Assembly (NCBI GenBank): GCA_013177945.1
Contig: JABLXW010000003.1
Location: 1-64,000 of the forward strand
Direction: 5' to 3'
DNA length: 64,000 nt
DNA from: Bacillota bacterium
GTDB lineage: Bacteria > Bacillota > DSM-12270 > Thermacetogeniales > Thermacetogeniaceae
Made by a program: the position numbers and the translations under genes. Positions 26,396 to 33,709 of this stretch are shown one piece after another. The notes under the pieces are model-generated. The model searched no databases. It had not been told where the DNA came from and saw only the letters and a list, made by a program, of their open reading frames with translations. The first letter of the stretch is position 1, and each line of letters starts with the position of its first letter.

Positions 26396-27783
26396 GTTCT
26401 GGAATCAGCACTCGTGTTCCGATGCAGGTTATGGACCCTACAATGCGGGTCCGGAGCTTTGACGAAGTGGCCCTGGGGTACACCGCCGAACAGGCCCGGC
26501 AAGAGGCCTCCCGCTGCCTGGGTTGTCCAAAAGCTCCCTGTCAGCGCGGCTGCCCTGTCGGGGTGGACATCCCAGGCTTTATATCCTTGCTGCGAGAAGG
26601 AAAATACAGGGAAGCGGTTTTGCGGATCCGGGAAAAGAACAGCCTCCCCGCTGTTTGCGGGCGGGTCTGCCCGCAGGAGCTGAACTGCGAAAAATACTGC
26701 ACTTTGGGCAAAAAACACGAGCCTGTCGCCATTGGCAGGCTTGAGCGTTTTGTGGGAGATTGGGGGCTGGAGCACGGGGTGGCTCCTGCCGGGCGTTTCC
26801 GCTCTTCCGGGAAAAGGGTTGCTGTTGTCGGCGCCGGGCCTGCAGGTTTGAGTGCCGGAGCGGAACTGGCCCGGCTCGGCCACGAGGTGACGATCTTCGA
26901 AGCGCTCCATCTTCCCGGCGGGGTGCTCTCCTACGGGATTCCCGAATTTCGCCTCCCGAAAAGGATTGTCGCCGCGGAGGTAGAGAACCTGAAGTCCCTG
27001 GGTGTTGCCATTGAAGTTAACGCCCCTGTCGGAAAGCTTTACACCCTGAAAGAGTTGCGGCGGGAATACCATGCAGTTTTTCTGGGAACGGGAGCGGGAC
27101 TGCCCCGTTTGATGGGGGTTCCCGGGGAGCACCTGAACGGCATTTACACCGCCAATGAATTTCTGACCCGGGTCAACCTCATGAAGGCCTACCTCTTTCC
27201 CGACTACATCACTCCTGTCAAAGTGGGAAAGCGGGTTGCCGTGGTTGGGGGGGGCAATGTGGCCGTTGATGCTGCCCGGGTGGCCGTGCGCCTGGGGGGA
27301 GAGGAGGTTGTTGTTCTTTACCGGCGGACTGCCGTAGAGATGCCGGTGCGCGCCGAGGAGTTCAGGCTTGCGCGCCGTGAGGGGATAGCTTTCCGGTTCC
27401 TTGTGAGTCCCGTCCGGTTCCACGGGGATTCCTCGGGTTGGGTTCAGGCGGCAACCTGCATCCGCTACGAGCTTGGAGAACCGGACAGTTCGGGAAGGCG
27501 GAGGCCCGTTCCCCTGCCCGATTCCAGATTTACCATTCCTGTTGATACGGTGATCATTGCCATCGGTCAGAACCCGAACCTTCTTGCGCTTTCCGACGAG
27601 CCTGAGCTTCTTGCACCCGGCGGTGAAGGGGTTGCTGTTGATCCGGCCACCGGGCAGAGCCCCCTGCCCGGGGTTTACGCCGGGGGGGATCTGGTGACGG
27701 GCTCTGCCACTGTGATCGGAGCGATGGCTGCAGGGAAGCGGGCGGCCCTGGCAATCAATCGTTATCTTGCAAATATTGGCTGA
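26392..27783 (+). CDS. nfnB: NfnB-type ferredoxin:NADP oxidoreductase large subunit
   Basis: The protein resembles the glutamate synthase small subunit: two N-terminal [4Fe-4S] motifs (CLGCPKAPCQRGCPVGVDIP and CGRVCPQELNCEKYC), then FAD-binding VAVVGAGPAGLSAGAELARLG and a second Rossmann loop VAVVGGGNVAVDAARVA. The end GGDLVTGSATVIGAMAAGKR is the family FAD motif. ATG 26392 overlaps the nfnA stop and has AGGGGGAT upstream. No glutamate synthase large subunit is nearby, and the pairing with nfnA argues for Nfn. Location before the folD genes links NADPH supply to methylene-tetrahydrofolate metabolism. Confidence 0.87.
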   Translation: MSSGISTRVPMQVMDPTMRVRSFDEVALGYTAEQARQEASRCLGCPKAPCQRGCPVGVDIPGFISLLREGKYREAVLRIREKNSLPAVCGRVCPQELNCEKYCTLGKKHEPVAIGRLERFVGDWGLEHGVAPAGRFRSSGKRVAVVGAGPAGLSAGAELARLGHEVTIFEALHLPGGVLSYGIPEFRLPKRIVAAEVENLKSLGVAIEVNAPVGKLYTLKELRREYHAVFLGTGAGLPRLMGVPGEHLNGIYTANEFLTRVNLMKAYLFPDYITPVKVGKRVAVVGGGNVAVDAARVAVRLGGEEVVVLYRRTAVEMPVRAEEFRLARREGIAFRFLVSPVRFHGDSSGWVQAATCIRYELGEPDSSGRRRPVPLPDSRFTIPVDTVIIAIGQNPNLLALSDEPELLAPGGEGVAVDPATGQSPLPGVYAGGDLVTGSATVIGAMAAGKRAALAINRYLANIG

Positions 27784-27843
27784 AGAAAATCATCAAAGTT
27801 TTGGCTTCCGAGGCAGGAATTTGGTAAGTTTTTCACGAATATA

Positions 27844-28135
27844 ACCACCTGATGTGGTGAACTGCTCTTTCCAGTTCAGGCGGCGCGGGGGGAAGCCGAG
27901 AGGGACTCCTCCCTGACGTGCTTAAGGTGTACAGGAAGGATATCAACCAGAGAGCCGGGAGGTGAAGGAAGAGGGTTTAGAAGTCTCGAGTATCTGCTTT
28001 TTTAATCTCCCGCCGGGCAGCCCTTCCGGAGGAGGGGCGAAAGGCGGGGGCGACAGGTACTGCCCGGGGATTCGCCTGCCGGTGCGGCGTCGGTGGGCGC
28101 TCCGATGAAGCAGGAAGCCTGTTTACTCTTAATAG
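27844..28135 (+). ncRNA. Structured non-coding RNA candidate upstream of folD
   Basis: The 367-base gap between nfnB and folD has no credible coding frame but is dense in pairing. ACCAC/GTGGT (27844-27858), GAACTG/CAGTTC (27859-27877, loop CTCTTTC), AGGGA/TCCCT (27901-27914) and a long-range perfect pair CCGGGCAG (28013-28020) with CTGCCCGG (28060-28067) are visible. The 5' part and the 3' part (GATGAAGCAGGAAGCC near 28103) recall omega-RNA/HEARO-type RNAs of IscB/TnpB elements, but no nuclease gene is present. A cis-acting leader of folD is the alternative. THF and ZTP riboswitch consensus is not met. Confidence 0.5.
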
Positions 28136-28150
28136 TGAGGAGGAAGAGAA

Positions 28151-29020
28151 ATGGCTGCACAGCTTCTGTTAGGAAAGCCCCTTGCGGAGAAGATCAGGGC
28201 CGAGGTGATCAAAGAAGTTGAAGAATTGAAGGCCAGGGGAGTTTATCCGAGCCTGGTGGCAGTTCAGGTGGGCGAAAACGAAGCCTCGCGTGTTTACACA
28301 AATGCCCAGCGGAAAAATGCCGAGGCCTGCGGGATTAAGTACGAACTCCAGGAGTTGCCGGCCGATACCACCCAGGAACAGCTTTTAAAGCATATTGCAG
28401 GGTTGAACGCCGATCCCGGTGTTACGGGAATCATTCTCCAGATGCCCGTTCCTCCCCAGATTGATGCCAAGGTATGCCAGTGGAGCATTGCCTACGAAAA
28501 GGACGTAGAAGGTGTTACCCCAACGAACATGGGTCTGGTTTCCTTTGGGAAGCCCCGCATGGCACCCTGCACGGCCTTGGGGGCCTACGAGTTGATAAAA
28601 TCTACGGGTGTTGATATTTACGGGAAAGAGGTAGTTGTTGTCGGCCACAGCGACATCGTAGGAAAGCCGGCAGCGCTCCTGCTTTTGAACAGCTTCGGGA
28701 CCACAACCATTTGCCACATTGCAACGGGCCAGCGGGGGCTTACCGAATCCCACGTAAGACGTGCCGAGATTCTCGTGGTTGCCGTAGGTGTGCCTCATTT
28801 AATCAAAGGGGAATGGATCAAAGAGGGCGCAATTGTCGTTGACATTGGAATCAATACAACCAAGGACGGCAAGATTGTCGGGGACGTTGAGTTTGAAGTG
28901 GCGAAGGAAAGGGCAGCCTGGATTACCCCGGTTCCGGGCGGCGCCGGCACTGCGACAACCGCGATTCTGATGCGGAATACCGTTGAAGCGGCCAAGTGGC
29001 AGTTGGAGAAAAGGCAGTAG
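28151..29020 (+). CDS. folD: FolD-like methylene-THF dehydrogenase, paralogue 1 (catalytic Lys replaced)
   Basis: The fold is clearly FolD: GIILQMPVPPQID, KDVEGVTPTNMG, VVVGHSDIVGKPAALLLL, GDVEFEVA and ITPVPGGAGTATTAIL. In the motif that carries the cyclohydrolase lysine (YVxxKxK) it reads YTNAQRK, so the lysine equivalent to human Lys56 is Gln53. The Asp equivalent to Asp125 (KDVDG) is Glu120, and the usual VGPMT is AGTATT. The PCT part of PCTP remains. In human enzyme, replacing Lys56 abolishes cyclohydrolase but not all dehydrogenase activity; here that is an inference. ATG 28151 has GGAGG upstream. It pairs with a second, different FolD at 29135. Confidence 0.87.
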   Translation: MAAQLLLGKPLAEKIRAEVIKEVEELKARGVYPSLVAVQVGENEASRVYTNAQRKNAEACGIKYELQELPADTTQEQLLKHIAGLNADPGVTGIILQMPVPPQIDAKVCQWSIAYEKDVEGVTPTNMGLVSFGKPRMAPCTALGAYELIKSTGVDIYGKEVVVVGHSDIVGKPAALLLLNSFGTTTICHIATGQRGLTESHVRRAEILVVAVGVPHLIKGEWIKEGAIVVDIGINTTKDGKIVGDVEFEVAKERAAWITPVPGGAGTATTAILMRNTVEAAKWQLEKRQ

Positions 29021-29036
29021 GGTGCATGGGTGGCCT

Positions 29037-29078
29037 GGAGAACTGGACCGCGGGAGGGGTCCAGTTCTCCTTTCCTTG
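29037..29078 (+). terminator. Terminator-like hairpin between the two folD genes
   Basis: A perfect 13-pair stem (29037-29049 with 29058-29070) with an eight-base loop is followed by TTTCCTTGTC. It would terminate or attenuate transcription after the first folD, so the second may be expressed at a lower level. Confidence 0.7.
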
Positions 29079-29134
29079 TCTGGAAATTATCCGGCAAATG
29101 AAAACCCTGATTAATTTTTAAGGAGGGATTTTCG

Positions 29135-29992
29135 ATGGCAGCGGTTCGCATTGACGGCAAGGCGATGGCCGAGGAGATCAGGCAGCAGCTGGCAAAAGAG
29201 GTCGAGGATCTTAAGAAGAAGGGGATCAACCCGAGCATGGCCCTGATCCTGGTCGGGGATGCTCCCGATTCAGCCCTTTATGTACGGAGTAAGGCAAAGG
29301 CATGCGAGGGTGCAGGAGGCTTTGCCGAAACCCACCATCTGGCGGAAGACGTCAGCCTGGAACAGTTGCTTGCTTTGATTGATAAGCTGAACCGGGATGA
29401 CAGCGTGCACGGAATTCTCGTCCAGCTTCCCCTGCCCCACCACCTCCATCCCTATGAGAAGCAGGTGATGGATGCGATTGCGCCGGAGAAGGACATTGAT
29501 GCCTTTCACCCGGTCAACATCGGGAACCTGGTGATCGGAGACAAGTGCTACTGGGGCGTCACTGCTCATGCCTGCGTCAAAATCCTTGAAAACCTGGGCA
29601 TCAAGTTTAAAGGGAAACATGCTGTGGTGGTCGGCTGGTCCATCGAAATCGGAAAACCGGTTACGATGATGCTGTTTGAAAAAGGGTGTGCGGTGACCCT
29701 TGTTCACCCCGATGCCGATTTCGTCCCCTACACGAAACAGGCGGACATCCTGATTGCCGAAGTGGGAAGGCCAAGGGCGATTACGGGAGAGATGATTAAG
29801 CCGGGCGCGATTGTGATCGATACGGGATCGAACTGGGTTGACGGGAAGTCGGTGGGGGATGTTGATTACGAGAGCGCCGCTGAAGTGGCCGGCTACATTA
29901 CCCCCGTCCCCGGCGGAGTGGGGCCGATGCGGATCATCATGCTGATCTACAACCTTGTCCAGGCGGCCAGGCAAAAAGCCGCGGTCAGCTAG
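29135..29992 (+). CDS. folD: FolD-like methylene-THF dehydrogenase/cyclohydrolase, paralogue 2
   Basis: This paralogue keeps the catalytic lysine motif (SALYVRSKAKA, Lys53) and GILVQLPLP with the conserved Gln. It departs elsewhere: KDIDAFHPVN lacks the Gly of KDVDG, the PCTP loop is replaced by YWGVTAHACV, and the Rossmann loop is VVVGWSIEIGKPVTMML. The C-terminus ITPVPGGVGPM is intact. It is thus changed in different places from its neighbour. Both may act in the folate C1 branch of the Wood-Ljungdahl pathway, the neighbour as dehydrogenase and this one as cyclohydrolase, or as a mixed dimer; both ideas are inference. AAGGAGGG lies before ATG 29135. Confidence 0.87.
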   Translation: MAAVRIDGKAMAEEIRQQLAKEVEDLKKKGINPSMALILVGDAPDSALYVRSKAKACEGAGGFAETHHLAEDVSLEQLLALIDKLNRDDSVHGILVQLPLPHHLHPYEKQVMDAIAPEKDIDAFHPVNIGNLVIGDKCYWGVTAHACVKILENLGIKFKGKHAVVVGWSIEIGKPVTMMLFEKGCAVTLVHPDADFVPYTKQADILIAEVGRPRAITGEMIKPGAIVIDTGSNWVDGKSVGDVDYESAAEVAGYITPVPGGVGPMRIIMLIYNLVQAARQKAAVS

Positions 29993-31239
29993 TGGTTATC
30001 AGAAAAGTTTACCGCGTCGGAGAGGTTGCCAGCCGCCTCCGAAATCTCCTGGAAGGGGACCCCGTTCTCAACAACATCTGGGTGCGCGGTGAGATTTCGA
30101 ATTTTAAGTCCCATGCTTCCGGCCACCTTTATTTTACCCTCAAAGATGAAACCGGTTCCCTGCGTTGTGTGATGTTTCGCTCGCGGAGCAGCCTGCTCTC
30201 CTTTTTGCCTGCCAACGGGATGAATGTGCTGGTGCGCGGGTACGTTTCCTTTTACGAAAGGGACGGAAGCTGCCAGCTCTATGTGGAAGAATTGACACCT
30301 GATGGGCTGGGGTCCCTTTACCTTGCCTACTGCCGGTTGAAGAATAAGCTTGAAGCAGCAGGATTCTTTGCACCCGAGCGCAAAAAGCCGCTCCCTTTTC
30401 TTCCCCGGAAGGTGGGGGTGATCACCTCTCCGAGCGGCGCGGTGTGGCACGACCTGGTTACGGTGATGCGCCGGCGTTTTCCGGGAATTCCCATTCTGCT
30501 GGCTCCTGCCGCCGTTCAGGGAGAGCAGGCTCCGCTGCAGATCTGCGCTGCCCTGGCTGCCTTGAACCGGCGGACGGATCTCGATGTCGTTATTGTTGCG
30601 AGAGGGGGAGGTTCTCTCGAAGAGCTCTGGGCTTTTAACACCGAGGAAGTGGCGCGGGCGATTTTCGACTCGCGCATTCCCGTAGTAAGCGCCGTGGGCC
30701 ACGAGACCGATTATACGATTGCAGATTTTGTTGCGGATTTAAGGGCGCCCACCCCCTCGGCCGCCGCAGAGCTTGTGGTTCCTTCTCGCGCCGAACTGGA
30801 AAGCAGGCTTTATTCTCTTCAGAATCGCCTGATTCAAGGAATTTTTCAGGTTCTCAGGGAAAGAAGGGAGAGGGTCCGGGGGAGCGCCGGCCGGAATTTC
30901 ACCCGGATCCTTCAAAATACGGCAATTGTTCATAAGCAGGAAGTGAAGCTTTTGAGCCTCCGGCTGATCCAGGGGATGCAAAGAGCTCAGGAGGGTGCCA
31001 GGGCAAAGGTGGAGGTCCTGGCCGGGAAATTAAATTCTCTCAGCCCCCTTGCCATCTTGCAGCGGGGGTACAGTCTGTGCTGGGCCCCGCAAACCGGCCA
31101 GGTTGTCCGCAGCAGCCGCCAGGTAAAAAAGGGCGACTCTCTTGAAGTGATCCTGGGAGAAGGGAGCCTGGACTGCAGGGTAGAAGAAGCGAAGGAGGGG
31201 ACCCCTTGGAAGATCGCAGAGTTCACCAGGAAGAAATAG
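29992..31239 (+). CDS. xseA: Exodeoxyribonuclease VII large subunit
   Basis: Catalytic subunit of exonuclease VII, which trims single-stranded DNA. An N-terminal OB fold (VRGEISNFKSHASGHLYFTL) is followed by the catalytic domain with VGVITSPSGAVWHD, DVVIVARGGGSLEELWAFN and AVGHETDYTIADFVADLRAPTPS (split), then a coiled coil. GTG 29992 starts on the last base of the folD stop. It overlaps xseB. Confidence 0.95.
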   Translation: MVIRKVYRVGEVASRLRNLLEGDPVLNNIWVRGEISNFKSHASGHLYFTLKDETGSLRCVMFRSRSSLLSFLPANGMNVLVRGYVSFYERDGSCQLYVEELTPDGLGSLYLAYCRLKNKLEAAGFFAPERKKPLPFLPRKVGVITSPSGAVWHDLVTVMRRRFPGIPILLAPAAVQGEQAPLQICAALAALNRRTDLDVVIVARGGGSLEELWAFNTEEVARAIFDSRIPVVSAVGHETDYTIADFVADLRAPTPSAAAELVVPSRAELESRLYSLQNRLIQGIFQVLRERRERVRGSAGRNFTRILQNTAIVHKQEVKLLSLRLIQGMQRAQEGARAKVEVLAGKLNSLSPLAILQRGYSLCWAPQTGQVVRSSRQVKKGDSLEVILGEGSLDCRVEEAKEGTPWKIAEFTRKK

Positions 31240-31463
31240 CTTTTGAAGAGGCTGTCGCGCGCCTTGAAAAAGTAGTCACAGAACTGGAAAAGGGGGAGCT
31301 TACCCTTGAGGAGGCCCTGGCCGCATTTCAGGAAGGGATCAATTTGTTGCGTATCTGCATTGCCAAGTTAAATGTTTTCGAAGAGCAAATAGAAATTTTA
31401 CTCAGCGATTATTATTCCGATGTTCCCTCCTGGCTGGAAGAAAGGATTCGGGGGGAAAGCTGA
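31206..31463 (+). CDS. xseB: Exodeoxyribonuclease VII small subunit
   Basis: The 85-residue helical protein has AVARLEKVVTELEKGELTLE and EEALAAFQEGINLL, the family signature. It wraps the coiled coil of XseA. TTG 31206 has AAGGAGGGG five bases upstream and lies within the 3' end of xseA. Confidence 0.94.
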   Translation: MEDRRVHQEEIAFEEAVARLEKVVTELEKGELTLEEALAAFQEGINLLRICIAKLNVFEEQIEILLSDYYSDVPSWLEERIRGES

Positions 31464-31464
31464 A

Positions 31465-32349
31465 ATGAACTGGGAAAGGGAGCTTGCCGCCAGGGCGGAC
31501 CTGATCAACGAAGGGCTGGACCGCTACCTGCCTCCTGCTGCGCTGTATCCACCGTCGATCCACGAGGCGATGCGCTACAGCATCTTTGCTGGGGGAAAGC
31601 GCCTCCGGGGCGCCCTCACCCTGGCCGCAGCTGAAGCTCTTGGAGGAGAACAGGCCAGGATTCTCCCGGCTGCCTGCGCCCTTGAGATGCTCCATACCTA
31701 CTCGTTGATTCACGACGATTTACCGGCGATGGATGACGACGATTTCCGGCGCGGCCGGCCCACCTGCCACCGGGTTTTTGGAGAAGCTACGGCAATTCTG
31801 GCAGGGGACGCGCTTCTTACCCTTGCTTTTGCAACCCTGTGCCACCTCAAACGTGATTTCCCCCCAGGGTTGGTTCTCCAGGTTATCGAGGAAGTGGCGG
31901 CTGCAGCAGGTACAAGGGGATTGATTGCCGGTCAGGTGGTGGATCTGGAGTCTGAGGGGAAGCAGGTTGCGCCAGACCTCGTGGAGTACATTCACCTTCA
32001 TAAAACGGCCGCCCTCTTCCGGGTCGCGGTGCGGGCAGGTGCCCTGCTTGCCGGGGCAGGGGAACACGCTTTGAGCGCCCTCACGGACTACGCGGTTGCT
32101 TTCGGTCTGGCTTTTCAGATCACCGATGATATTCTGGATCTCACTGGTGATGAGGTTTTGCTCGGAAAACCTGTAAAGCGGGATCTTGCCAGGCAAAAAG
32201 CCACTTATCCTGCTCTCTTTGGTCTGGAGCGGGCGCGTGAGTTGGCCGCGTTTCAGGTGCGTAAAGCCCTGCAAAGTCTCGAAATTTTTGGGGCTGAGGC
32301 AGAATTTTTAAGGGAAGCTGCTCGTTGCCTCTTACACCGCCGCTCTTGA
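31465..32349 (+). CDS. ispA: Geranylgeranyl/farnesyl diphosphate synthase
   Basis: This prenyl transferase makes the C15-C20 diphosphates for quinone and cell-wall lipid synthesis. The first Asp-rich motif is LIHDDLPAMDDDDFRRGRPT, the second is FQITDDILDLTGD; FAGGKRLRGAL binds substrate. ATG 31465 follows GGGGGGAAAG; the frame is open upstream into xseB. It lies with dxs in an isoprenoid group interrupted by the OLE RNA. Confidence 0.95.
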   Translation: MNWERELAARADLINEGLDRYLPPAALYPPSIHEAMRYSIFAGGKRLRGALTLAAAEALGGEQARILPAACALEMLHTYSLIHDDLPAMDDDDFRRGRPTCHRVFGEATAILAGDALLTLAFATLCHLKRDFPPGLVLQVIEEVAAAAGTRGLIAGQVVDLESEGKQVAPDLVEYIHLHKTAALFRVAVRAGALLAGAGEHALSALTDYAVAFGLAFQITDDILDLTGDEVLLGKPVKRDLARQKATYPALFGLERARELAAFQVRKALQSLEIFGAEAEFLREAARCLLHRRS

Positions 32350-32362
32350 CTTAAGCGTATAT

Positions 32363-32391
32363 TTGTTTGCGTTTCGTACATATGTTATAAT
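32363..32391 (+). promoter_or_regulatory. Extended -10 sigma-A promoter of the OLE RNA
   Basis: TATAAT (32386-32391) is preceded by TG one base away, an extended -10, and by TTGTTT (32363-32368) at 17 bases. It begins 14 bases after the ispA stop and would start transcription near 32398. Confidence 0.75.
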
Positions 32392-32397
32392 AAGTCC

Positions 32398-33068
32398 TGC
32401 ATAACACCGAATAATTGCGGTACAAGGTGAATACGGAAGCAGGTGGTGCAGTATTCTAGTCGGGACGGCTGACTTCAAAGGCGGGCCTAAAAATCCGTCG
32501 CGGGCGCTACGATGAAGTTCCTGGTGCGGGCTTCCGAAGCCCAGTCGGGGGTTTGCACCGGGAGTTAAGGAGGAAGGGCGATCTACAAAGGCATGTAGGC
32601 GTTGACCCTTCCTCCGCGGAGGCCCATGTACGCAGGAGTCAAACTGCGGCGTGGGTGGATTCTGCATGTGGCGCCGAAAGGTGCTGTGTGCAGAGTAGCC
32701 TGCCTTGAGTGGTGCTGGTGGATAACGAGAAAAAGCTTTTTGTTTCGAGGGGCCCTAGAAGCAGAAAGCACCGTTTGAAACCATCACTGCAAAAGAGGCT
32801 AGAAGTCGGTCGGACCGCCGAGGAAAACTCCTAGACTGTCCGCCTCGGGGCGGCACCTGTTGAGGATTAAAGTGTGGACTAAGTGGTAATCTAGCCCTGT
32901 TTTCGGCGACGAAACAGAACAGGCTTAAAGGGGAACCACCAGAACGGCGACGTTCTGGCGCCTTGTGGGGAAAACCTGCTAGACCTAAGCCACAATATTT
33001 ACTCAGCAGGTGACCACCTGCTTAAAATATAAGGTTCAGGTTGGAGGAAGAGGTCAAACCTCAACCCC
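32398..33068 (+). ncRNA. ole: OLE RNA (ornate, large, extremophilic)
   Basis: The gap of about 780 bases between ispA and the OapA gene has no credible frame on either strand and is highly structured. Examples are two stems closed by GCGA tetraloops, one around 32907-32926 and one perfect eight-pair stem at 32939-32958, AGCAGGT/ACCTGCT at 33005-33022 and a terminal stem containing GAGGT-CAA-ACCTC. Its place between ispA and a small membrane protein ahead of dxs is the known site of OLE RNA in Firmicutes, and the length fits (about 600-700 bases). OLE RNA binds OapA at the membrane and affects stress and energy physiology in Bacillus halodurans. Ends are estimates. Confidence 0.88.
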
Positions 33069-33127
33069 AACTTATTTAATTGGTTAAATTTTTTCCGGAT
33101 ATTTTATCATCTGCAGGTGAATCCAGG

Positions 33128-33709
33128 ATGCGGAACCGGTGGCTGCGCCGGGGTTTAGGGAATGCCGCTCTTACCTTCGTTCTCAGCCTGATTTTCAGCT
33201 ACCTGGCCGAAGTCCTCTTGAGGCAGATTTTAGTTCTTTTCTTAGCTTTTCTCCTTTTGCTGGTGGTTATTCTGATCGGTGTGATTTCGGACATGATCGG
33301 TTTTGCGGCAGCCGCAGCCGAATGCGGCCCTTTAAACGCGCGGGCTGCAAATAAGGTCTGGGGGGCGCGCCAGGCGGTCAGGCTAATCAAGAACGCCGAT
33401 CAGGTTGCAGTTTTTTGCAGTGATGTCATGGGAGATATTTCAAGCACGCTTGCCGGGGCCCTGGGGGCGGTAATTGTTTTTCGCCTCCTGGCAAACCGCC
33501 CGGGCATTGAGGTTGGCTGGCTGACTACAGTGATGACAGGACTGGTGGCAGCGGCAAGCGTGGGGGGGAAAGCCCTCGGGAAGGGGCTGGCACTGCGGGA
33601 GGCCACGGAAATTATGTTCCGATTGGGACAGCTGGTTGCCTGGGTCGAGAAGCTGACCGGATATGAATTTTTCCGTCCGGCCAGAGGGGAAAAGGTGAAG
33701 AAAAAGTGA
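33128..33709 (+). CDS. oapA: OLE-associated membrane protein OapA
   Basis: The gene directly follows the OLE RNA and precedes dxs, as oapA does in other Firmicutes. The 193-residue product has a basic N-terminus ([12 protein letters not shown]), a long pair of hydrophobic helices (residues about 13-62) and two further helices around [12 protein letters not shown] and [16 protein letters not shown], then a basic tail. ATG 33128 has AGGTGA eight bases upstream; a TTG at 33080 would extend into the RNA. OapA dimers bind OLE RNA and hold it at the membrane. Confidence 0.87.
   Translation: MRNRWLRRGLGNAALTFVLSLIFSYLAEVLLRQILVLFLAFLLLLVVILIGVISDMIGFAAAAAECGPLNARAANKVWGARQAVRLIKNADQVAVFCSDVMGDISSTLAGALGAVIVFRLLANRPGIEVGWLTTVMTGLVAAASVGGKALGKGLALREATEIMFRLGQLVAWVEKLTGYEFFRPARGEKVKKK

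Noticed and set aside
27844-28135. Standard THF or ZTP riboswitch upstream of folD
   Set aside because: CCGCCGGGCA near 28012 resembles the ZTP 3' motif with one base missing, but the required 5' domain was not found, and the THF aptamer consensus is absent.
28151-29992. Tandem folD genes as an assembly duplication
   Set aside because: The two proteins differ over most of their length and in key motifs, so this is an old gene duplication or separate acquisition and not a copied contig segment.
32332-32771. Reverse-strand open frames inside the OLE region
   Set aside because: They are short, lack ribosome sites and motifs, and overlap clearly structured RNA with a promoter on the forward strand.
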